The translations under genes were made by a program, and so were the position numbers. From NCBI GenBank assembly GCA_964353115.1, contig CAYGUI010000028.1, forward strand, positions 1-16,979: DNA of 16,979 bases, written 5' to 3'. Numbering within the stretch: the stretch's first letter is position 1; every line of letters starts with the position of its first letter. The stretch comes from CAYGUI01 sp964353115 (lineage in GTDB: Bacteria; Pseudomonadota; Gammaproteobacteria; JAGOUU01). Below, piece after piece: positions 7,089-13,114 of the stretch. The notes beneath the pieces were generated by a model. That model had not been told where the DNA came from. It ran no database searches and saw only the letters and a list, made by a program, of their open reading frames with translations.

Positions 7089-8180
7089 ATGGATAGTATT
7101 GTAGGAGGCGTATATGCTGGTGATGCAGAAGCAGAATATTTGTTGGGTAAATGCTTTTGTAATGGAGAAATGGAGATTACACAAAATTTACAGCAGGCTA
7201 TTTATTTTTTGAAACTTGCAGCAGATAAAAAGCACACTAAAGCATGTAGAGATTTAGGCCTTTTATTTTTGCTTGGCGAAGGCTGTAGAAAAAATATAGA
7301 ACATGCCATATGCTATTTGGACATTGCTTCAGAGAATGGTGATTCATTTGTAAATATGTTATTAACATTAATATTTTTCTTTGGTGAATGTGTAGAAAAA
7401 GATCTTGATAGATCTGAACGTTATTTTAATTTATTGAATGATGAGAATTTTGGTAGTATTCTTAGTTGCCCGTATAATATTGTTAGATTGAAAAATTATT
7501 TGAGAATTTATGCGGGTAAAGGACATCTTTTTGCTCAGTATTTGTTATGGAATATTATTTTTCATTATAAAGACAGTGGCATTAGTGAAAGTGATTTAAA
7601 AGAAGCTATTGATAATCTTGCTCTTGCTGCAGATCAAGGAGATGATGATTCACAATTTGAACTAGGCAAGCTGATTGATAATGGTGAATGCGGTTTAAAG
7701 CAGAACTCAGCTAAAGCTATACACTACTTTAGACTTTCAGCAGATCAGCAAAATATTGAAGCATGCCGTATCTTGGGATTAATATTGTGGAAGGGAGAGC
7801 AATGTGAAAAAGACATAAAAGGTGCTATGCGCTATTTAAATATTGCTGCAGATAATGATGATAATGAGGCACTTTTAATTTTAGGATATATATTTTATAA
7901 GGGAGAGGAGGGTATTGAAAAAGATTTAGTTAAAGCTCGAAAATTTTTTGAAAGTTCAGCAAGAAAGGGAAATGATAAAGCTCTGTATAATTTAGGATTT
8001 ATGATTAATAAAGGTGAAGGTGGGGAACAAAATATAAAACAAGCTGAAGCATTGTTAAAATGTTATAACAATGAGTATGATCTCCCACCGATATTTACTC
8101 AGTTATTTATATCTGGTTTAAGCCGTAGAAGCGGAGATTCTCCAACTATAGTTGCTTCTCGACCTAGCCCTGGCAAGTAA
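7089..8180 (+). CDS. Sel1-repeat protein with conserved tail; N-terminus possibly extends to ATT at 7002 (fourth of four)
   Basis: 363 residues from the first ATG. About eight Sel1 repeats follow (AEYLLGKCFCNGEMEITQNL, ACRDLGLLFLLGEGCRKNI, SQFELGKLIDNGECGLKQN and others), then the shared tail at 332-363 (LFISGLSRRSGDS ... SRPSPGK). Upstream, 29 in-frame codons without a stop (7002-7088) encode an N-terminus clearly homologous to the third protein (HGKF, then AAASGAESDDSK). The homologous ATG has become ATT, and no GTG, TTG or CTG lies in between. Either the protein starts at the rare codon ATT (AGG sits 6 nt upstream), or it has lost 29 residues and starts at 7089. The 3' end overlaps apaH convergently by 17 bp. 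The function is unknown and is presumed similar to its neighbours. Confidence 0.82.
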   Translation: MDSIVGGVYAGDAEAEYLLGKCFCNGEMEITQNLQQAIYFLKLAADKKHTKACRDLGLLFLLGEGCRKNIEHAICYLDIASENGDSFVNMLLTLIFFFGECVEKDLDRSERYFNLLNDENFGSILSCPYNIVRLKNYLRIYAGKGHLFAQYLLWNIIFHYKDSGISESDLKEAIDNLALAADQGDDDSQFELGKLIDNGECGLKQNSAKAIHYFRLSADQQNIEACRILGLILWKGEQCEKDIKGAMRYLNIAADNDDNEALLILGYIFYKGEEGIEKDLVKARKFFESSARKGNDKALYNLGFMINKGEGGEQNIKQAEALLKCYNNEYDLPPIFTQLFISGLSRRSGDSPTIVASRPSPGK

Positions 8181-8979
8181 TACTAAAAAGCTTTTGATCT
8201 TCTAATCTTAAAGCAGTCAGACTATGCCCCCAACAACAGCCGGTATCAATGGCAAAAACGTTGGGGGTGTTATCAGTGTTACCAAGTAATGATGCCCAAT
8301 GGCCAAAAGCAATATTTATATTTTTAGTTTGGCGTGTTGGATATTGATACCAAGGAGTGAGGTCTTCAATATGATCTGCTGATTTGTGTTTAAAGTCCAA
8401 TCTGCAAGTATTATTTTCACAAAAGCGCATGCGGGTAAAAGCATTAGCAATAAACTTTAATCGCTCCGTGCCAGATAAATTTTCATGCCAGGTATTATCA
8501 GCGGTATTACCAAATATATGACCAAGAGTTTCGGTATAATTTTCAGCTCGTAAAGCTGCTTCTAATTCGTGCGCTAATTCTACAGCTTTCTCAATATTCC
8601 ATAATGGATAAATTCCGGCATGAGAAATAGCGAAATTTAGTTTTGGATCATAATGTAAAATTTTTTGTGCTCTTAGCCAGTTTATTAATTCTACGCAATC
8701 ATCAGCATGTAAGATTTCTTTTAATACATCATTTGCGGCATGCTCACGTTTTTTTGCAAATAAACCGATTAAATGAATATCATGATTGCCAAGCACGGTT
8801 ATGCAGCTATCGCCTAAATTTTTTGCAAAACGTAAAACTTCAGTAGATTTTGGCCCACGATTTACTAAATCACCGGTTAACCATAATTTGTCTTTGTTTT
8901 GATCAAAAGAAATTTTAGCTAGTAGTTCTTGCAGTTCGTCAAAACAGCCTTGAATATCACCAATTGCGTATGTGCTCAT
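8164..8979 (-). CDS. apaH: Bis(5'-nucleosyl)-tetraphosphatase, symmetrical
   Basis: ApaH splits Ap4A symmetrically into two ADP, limiting dinucleoside polyphosphates and NpnN RNA caps. Metallophosphatase motifs are in order: YAIGDIQGC at residues 4-12, LTGDLVNRGP at 34-43, VLGNHD at 62-67, and ISHAGIYP near 118. FGHWASL and a final AIDTGCCWGHSLTALRL are also characteristic. The 271 residues compare with 280 in E. coli. The start gives the family N-terminus directly. It lies 20 bp after the U-box gene and carries its own TATAAT in that spacer. The last codons and stop lie inside the 3' end of the fourth Sel1 gene, so the original ApaH C-terminus may have been replaced when that array arrived. 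Confidence 0.95.
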   Translation of the reverse strand: MSTYAIGDIQGCFDELQELLAKISFDQNKDKLWLTGDLVNRGPKSTEVLRFAKNLGDSCITVLGNHDIHLIGLFAKKREHAANDVLKEILHADDCVELINWLRAQKILHYDPKLNFAISHAGIYPLWNIEKAVELAHELEAALRAENYTETLGHIFGNTADNTWHENLSGTERLKFIANAFTRMRFCENNTCRLDFKHKSADHIEDLTPWYQYPTRQTKNINIAFGHWASLLGNTDNTPNVFAIDTGCCWGHSLTALRLEDQKLFSITCQG

Positions 8980-8986
8980 AATCTAA

Positions 8987-8992
8987 TTATAG
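8987..8992 (-). promoter_or_regulatory. -10 box of apaH
   Basis: A perfect TATAAT on the minus strand, 7 nt before the apaH ATG at 8979, within the 20-bp gap after the U-box gene. It predicts an independent, almost leaderless apaH transcript. No convincing -35 is seen. Confidence 0.5.
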
Positions 8993-8999
8993 ATTATGG

Positions 9000-9862
9000 T
9001 TATCTAAAGTTAAATCTTGATGATAGTTGTTTTTTAAAGCCCTCTATTCTATTACGCAAATCATCATCAGCTTTTATTTCAAATACCTCAAATATAGTTT
9101 TAGCTACAGAACCCGCTAACATTTCTTCAAGTGCTGATCTTTCAAACCTTGCTGATTCTTTTTCTGATGGATCTGTATCATAGACTGGATCATTCATTAT
9201 TTTTCCAGTTATTGGGCATATAAATTCAGGTGGAATATCAATAACAGGCTCTTCCGCAGCAGCAGGTAATGCTGGAGTAACAACAGTTGGTAATGGGGAG
9301 GAGGATACATCTAAGCCTTTTTCAATTTCATTGGCCTGTGCTGATGATAGACCAGCAATTTCAGCAAGCGCTGCTGTTACAGTAAAACCACGGTCGCGTA
9401 CCAAGTTGCACAAAGCCCATAAGTGATTATTATTAAATTCATACCCACCAGAATTGCGGGTAAGCAGCATATCAGCTGTTAAGCCAGAGATTTTAAGATT
9501 TTGTAATGCGTTAATATGCCAAAGATTACTTAATCTTATAACATCATCTCTATTTAAACCTTCTTGAATTCCGCCGGCCTGTGCTGATGATAGACCAGCA
9601 ATTTCAGCAAGCGCTGCTGTTACAGTAAAANNNNNNNNNNNNNNNNNNNNNNNNNNNNNNNNNNNNNNNNNNNNNNNNNNNNNNNNNNNNNNNNNNNNNN
9701 NNNNNNNNNNNNNNNNNNNNNNNNNNNNNNCCATAAGTGATTATTATTAAATTCATACCCACCAGAATTGCGGGTAAGCAGCATAGTAGGTGTTAATAAG
9801 TTTAAACTATCTAAATCATCCACAGTAGTTTTTTCCCAAAAATTTAATTCTCTTGATTGCAT
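9000..9862 (-). CDS. Repeat protein with C-terminal U-box domain (putative E3 ligase effector), split by an N-gap
   Basis: I read one gene from the ATG at 9862 to the stop at 9000. The two sides are out of frame only because the 100-N placeholder has the wrong length; the homologous repeat copy predicts 29 missing bases, which restores the frame and gives at least 263 residues. The N-terminal part has two (or more) 81-residue repeats holding MLLTRNSGGYEFNNNHLW and TVTAALAEIAGLSSAQA, which I do not recognise. A Pro/Ala linker (about 160-182) follows. The C-terminal domain (183-263) fits a U-box: IPPEFICPITGKIMNDPV, then RFERSALEEML, then DDLRNRIEGF. U-boxes recruit E2 enzymes in eukaryotic ubiquitination, and bacterial examples such as Legionella LubX are injected effectors. 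The loop between ML and DDLRNRI is atypical, lacking the usual P-x-T. No signal peptide is present. Function inside a host cell is inference. Confidence 0.8.
9333..9471 (-). repeat. Tandem repeat unit in the U-box gene, distal copy
   Basis: Bases 9333-9387 are identical to 9576-9630, and 9417-9471 are identical to 9731-9785 (55 bp each). The spacing of the first pair is 243 bp, or 81 codons. Identity at the DNA level points to recent duplication or gene conversion. The 29 bases between the two blocks (9388-9416) are what is minimally missing from the gap in the other copy. Confidence 0.9.
9576..9785 (-). repeat. Tandem repeat unit in the U-box gene, proximal copy with gap
   Basis: This copy is interrupted by the N run at 9631-9730. 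Its flanks match the distal copy exactly, so the gap falls within repeat sequence and may hide collapsed additional units. Confidence 0.9.
9631..9730. other. Assembly gap (100 N)
   Basis: A run of exactly 100 N, a standard unknown-length placeholder, inside the repeats of the U-box gene. By comparison with the other copy the true length should be 29 + 243n bases (n = 0, 1, 2 ...). Confidence 0.95.
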
Positions 9863-9869
9863 ATGGTGT

Positions 9870-9875
9870 ATTATA
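9870..9875 (-). promoter_or_regulatory. -10 box of the U-box gene
   Basis: TATAAT on the minus strand, 7 nt before the ATG at 9862. There is no Shine-Dalgarno in between and no clear -35. It has the same geometry as the apaH box. Confidence 0.45.
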
Positions 9876-9938
9876 AATTTAATAAGTTAACTAATTATAA
9901 GGTTTGCGCAACGTTTTGTAAACTAAATTCAACGAGCG

Positions 9939-10712
9939 CTAAATTGCATTAGCTATATCAACATAATTTTCAACACTCAAGTTCTCTGGGCGTAATTTTG
10001 GATCAACGCCCAGTTTTTCAAGCTCTTCCTTACTAATTATTCCCTTAAGGTTGTTAGAAATAGTCTTGCGGCGTTGATTAAATGCAATACGCACCAAGTC
10101 TTCTAATTTTTTAAAATCCTTGCAGCCATAAGGATTTTTCTTATAAGGCGTTAATACCACTATGCTTGAATCAACTTTTGGTGGTGGATCAAATGAATCC
10201 GGTGGTATATCAAAAAATTGCTCAGCTTTGCAAAAAACTTGGCACATGACACTTAAGCGCCCATAATTTTTATTATTAGGCTTTGATGTAATGCGCTCAA
10301 CAACTTCTTTTTGCAGCATGAAAAACATTAGATCTATTTTGCTTAAATACTTAAATAAATGAAACAAAATGGGGGTGGAAATATTGTATGGTAAATTTCC
10401 AATGATATTTAAATTTTTCTGATCTAAATTATTAAAATTTACTTCTAAAATATCATGGTGAATAATTTCCAATTTAATTTGATCATATTTTCGTTCAATT
10501 AAAATCGCTGCTCGTTGATCGATTTCTATACAAGTGAGTTTTTTAAACTTCTCAATTAAGTCGTGGGTGAGGGCGCCGGGGCCTGGGCCAATCTCTATTA
10601 CTGAGTTATTTGTTGCGCGCGCAAAAAATAATTCTAAAATTTGCGCGATTAAAATATTATCAATTAAAAAATGTTGGCCTAAATGTTTTTTAGGCGAAAT
10701 ATTATCCGACAT
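9939..10712 (-). CDS. rsmA: 16S rRNA (adenine(1518)-N6/adenine(1519)-N6)-dimethyltransferase
   Basis: RsmA (KsgA) uses S-adenosylmethionine to dimethylate two adjacent adenines in the 3' terminal hairpin of 16S rRNA during 30S maturation. Motifs: KKHLGQHFLID at residues 8-18, the SAM-binding VIEIGPGPG at 38-46, the catalytic NLPY at 106-109, QKEVVERI, and the C-terminal FNQRRKTISNNLK typical of the KsgA/Dim1 family. The 257 residues compare with 273 in E. coli. Its first 11 bases overlap the end of surA, so the two are co-transcribed and probably translationally coupled. pdxA, which lies between surA and rsmA in E. coli, is missing here, and apaG is absent downstream. Confidence 0.96.
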   Translation of the reverse strand: MSDNISPKKHLGQHFLIDNILIAQILELFFARATNNSVIEIGPGPGALTHDLIEKFKKLTCIEIDQRAAILIERKYDQIKLEIIHHDILEVNFNNLDQKNLNIIGNLPYNISTPILFHLFKYLSKIDLMFFMLQKEVVERITSKPNNKNYGRLSVMCQVFCKAEQFFDIPPDSFDPPPKVDSSIVVLTPYKKNPYGCKDFKKLEDLVRIAFNQRRKTISNNLKGIISKEELEKLGVDPKLRPENLSVENYVDIANAI

Positions 10713-11979
10713 AGTTAATATAAGCTGAATCTTCTAACTGATTAAGCCACTTTTGAATAGTGTCCTGCGATTTTTGTTGTTTTAAAGTGGCAACTGCTTG
10801 TTCACGACGCAGTTTTTGACTTTGATCAACAGTACGCTTATTTTCAACAACTAAAATATGCCAACCAAGTTGTGTTTTAAATGGTTTAGTAATTTTTCCC
10901 TTTTCACTATGCTCCATAGCTTCAGCAAACTCAGGAACTACATCTTTATCAGTAATCCATCCAAGCTCACCACCTTGATTTTTACTTGCAATTTCATCAG
11001 AGTTAATTTTTGCCATGGCATCAAAATTATTATTTTTGATTATCTCAGCACGAATATTTTCTAATTTTTCTTTAAGGTCTTTATCAGAAAATTTACCGCT
11101 ATTCTTTAATAATATTTGCTTAATTTTATATTCAACTTGTTGGTTTGATGCAACTTGTTTTGCTTTAGTCCCAATAACTTTTAAGATAACTGCACCATTA
11201 GGAGAATTAAGCGGTCCAATAAAATCTCCAATTTCTAATTTCGCTATCTTTTCAGCTAGCTCAGAAGGGAAATCATTAAGACTCGCCCAGCCCATATCAC
11301 CACCATTTAGGGCGTTTGGTGCATCAGAATTAGTTGCAGCTAATTGAGAAAAATTTTCACCAGCTTTAATTTTTTTAATTAAGCCTTCTATTTTAGCATT
11401 AACATTATCAACATCTTCTTTTGAGGGATTAGCCGGGGATTTTATTAAAATACTCGCCAAATGGTACTCTTTGTCTTGCGGTAGTAATTCCATGTTGTCT
11501 AAATATTTTTCAATTTCTCTTTCAGAAACTGAAGTTTCACGATTAGCAATTGATCCTTCTATGTTTTGGATTAAAATTTGCTTACGAAAATTTTCACGAT
11601 AATCATCAAAGTCCATACCTTCGTTTTTTATCGCTTGTTTAAATTGAAAAATATCCATGTTATTACGCGTTGCAATATTATTTATTGCGCTGTTTAGCTC
11701 TTCATCACTAATCTCAATACTATTATTTTGCGCTAGTTGTAATATCAATGATTCTTGGATTAGCTTTTTCATAACCTGCTTTTTAAGCTCGGCATCTTTA
11801 GGAAGTGGTATTTTCCGTGATTGAAGCTCACGAATCGCTACATCTAAACTTTTGTTATATTCTGATTGGGTAAGAGGAGAGTCGTTGATAGTTGCAATAA
11901 TTTTATCTAAATTTTCTGCTTTTTCGGCAAAGCTAGATAAAGGTATTAAAATTAACAGGTTAAGTATTATTTTGCGCAT
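10702..11979 (-). CDS. surA: Periplasmic chaperone / peptidyl-prolyl isomerase SurA
   Basis: SurA escorts unfolded outer-membrane proteins, LptD among them, through the periplasm to the BAM complex. The 425 residues match the family (428 in E. coli). A signal peptide is evident: MRK, a hydrophobic core, and cleavage probably after SSFA at residue 18. The N-terminal chaperone domain (IIATINDSPLTQSEY ... IQESLILQLA) is followed by two parvulin domains: about 170-270 (HLASILIK ... GGDMGWASLNDFPSELAEKI) and about 282-385 (KIKQILLK ... GGELGWITDKDVVPEFAEAM ... GWHILVVENKR). A C-terminal helix region closes it. It is separated from its usual partner lptD by a foreign plus-strand gene, and has an identifiable promoter of its own upstream. 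It overlaps rsmA by 11 bp. Confidence 0.95.
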   Translation of the reverse strand: MRKIILNLLILIPLSSFAEKAENLDKIIATINDSPLTQSEYNKSLDVAIRELQSRKIPLPKDAELKKQVMKKLIQESLILQLAQNNSIEISDEELNSAINNIATRNNMDIFQFKQAIKNEGMDFDDYRENFRKQILIQNIEGSIANRETSVSEREIEKYLDNMELLPQDKEYHLASILIKSPANPSKEDVDNVNAKIEGLIKKIKAGENFSQLAATNSDAPNALNGGDMGWASLNDFPSELAEKIAKLEIGDFIGPLNSPNGAVILKVIGTKAKQVASNQQVEYKIKQILLKNSGKFSDKDLKEKLENIRAEIIKNNNFDAMAKINSDEIASKNQGGELGWITDKDVVPEFAEAMEHSEKGKITKPFKTQLGWHILVVENKRTVDQSQKLRREQAVATLKQQKSQDTIQKWLNQLEDSAYINYVG

Positions 11980-12011
11980 GATTATAATAAAAATGATATT
12001 AATAAGTTGAT

Positions 12012-12040
12012 ATTATAAGAATAAATGGGCTTTTCGTAAA
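12012..12040 (-). promoter_or_regulatory. Sigma-70-type promoter of the surA-rsmA unit
   Basis: On the minus strand TTTACG (12040-12035) and a perfect TATAAT (12017-12012) are separated by 17 bp. Transcription would start near 12005, giving a leader of about 26 nt before the surA ATG. A second TATAAT lies at 11986-11981, but it is only 1 nt from the ATG and cannot serve that start. Confidence 0.55.
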
Positions 12041-12148
12041 TCCCCAATGGCATATAACCATCTTAAATTTAATAAAATTAAATCTTAATGCAAAGTTAGT
12101 ATCATCATGCTATCGTATTAACTTAGATTAAATAATGGAATTATTTGT

Positions 12149-13114
12149 ATGCAGCGCGATCCCAGTGAAGATATAAATATAATAAGCAAAATTTTTGGTT
12201 TTTTAGTTGGTCCAATTTCCAATATTGTTGGTCATTTGCTAATATTACCGTTTAATCTTGCAAATCAGGTATTAGGTACTGCTATTCTTTTATTTCTAGC
12301 TGTAACTTTATCTATTTCTTTACCAATTATATTTTCTGAATCAATGAGTTTTTCTACTAATTATTGTGTTCTTTTAGGTGCGATTATTGGTTTTATATTA
12401 GCTCCTATTTTATCTATTGCAATATGTATAAATGCAGCCTTCGACATAGTAGAAACTTTATTTTTACCTTTGATATCCTTTTTTAAAGGATTTAAAGAGG
12501 GCTGGAATATTGGTTTTAGCTCTGTAATTTTAAAAGGCCTTACTTCACCTACCAAAAATTTTCTAAGAGATATGAGAAGTGCATTTGCATCTATAAGAAG
12601 ACAACACGCGGATATGCTTGAAGCATCTCAAAATATGGTTAGGTTTAGTAGATTGGAAGAAGATCAAATTAATGAATTATATGTGCAATTAGATTCTTCT
12701 GAAAAAGCAGAAATTTCAGAAAAGCTTCATGAAAAATTATCGGTTAATAGCAGGGATGAACTACAGGGTGGTATAGAAATTGATGCAGATGAAGTTAAGG
12801 TTTTATTGATAAAACAAACTTTTATTGGCGGGAAATGGGTGGCTGATGAGTCATCTTCTTATGTTTCAACTAATGATTTTTTGCGTGGTCAACTATCAGT
12901 AAATGATGTTCATCCAATAAATAGAGACAAAATAATACCATCTGTTATAGGCTCAGAAAATGCTGTGCGTTATATTATTGCCAAAGTATCTGATTTAACA
13001 AGCTCTAGACCAGAAGCACATCCAGTGGTGGTTGCGGCAGCTGATCGTTCGACCGTTGCAGCCGCAGCCGCAGCTGCCGCATATGCGCGGCAGCGCAGAG
13101 AAGTAAGGATTTAA
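12149..13114 (+). CDS. Orphan membrane protein with poly-Ala tail, inserted between surA and lptD
   Basis: 321 residues; I do not recognise the family. A short polar N-terminus precedes hydrophobic segments at about 12-36, 41-62 and 72-112, so the N-terminal third is membrane-embedded with two to four helices. A charged helical region follows (140-200, coiled-coil-like around 165-197), then a soluble domain (205-285) and an alanine-rich end (eight consecutive alanines, residues 303-310 or so), finishing with RQRREVRI. Residues 236-281 (FLRGQLSVNDVHPINRDKI ... NAVRYIIAKV) faintly resemble the second half of a U-box; this is weak. There is no signal peptide beyond the first helix. It is on the strand opposite to lptD and surA and overlaps the lptD 3' end by 4 bp. 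A secreted, membrane-inserting effector is possible but unproven. A weak GGA lies 9 nt before the start. Confidence 0.75.
   Translation: MQRDPSEDINIISKIFGFLVGPISNIVGHLLILPFNLANQVLGTAILLFLAVTLSISLPIIFSESMSFSTNYCVLLGAIIGFILAPILSIAICINAAFDIVETLFLPLISFFKGFKEGWNIGFSSVILKGLTSPTKNFLRDMRSAFASIRRQHADMLEASQNMVRFSRLEEDQINELYVQLDSSEKAEISEKLHEKLSVNSRDELQGGIEIDADEVKVLLIKQTFIGGKWVADESSSYVSTNDFLRGQLSVNDVHPINRDKIIPSVIGSENAVRYIIAKVSDLTSSRPEAHPVVVAAADRSTVAAAAAAAAYARQRREVRI

Noticed and set aside
9000..9023. Similarity between the last residues of the U-box protein (LSSRFNFR) and of the first Sel1 protein (LRSRVINR) as a shared signal
   Set aside because: Only five or so matching positions in eight basic residues; not distinguishable from chance.
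8929..9183. Plus-strand open frame spanning the apaH start and the U-box gene end
   Set aside because: It overlaps two well-supported genes in antisense and has no family features.
9000..9862. Frameshifted pseudogene reading of the U-box gene
   Set aside because: The frame break coincides exactly with a 100-N placeholder, and the homologous repeat shows that 29 bases restore the frame. There is no evidence of decay on either side.
11981..11986. TATAAT directly before the surA ATG as a promoter
   Set aside because: Only one base separates it from the start codon, so transcription would begin inside the gene; a better-placed promoter lies at 12012-12040.
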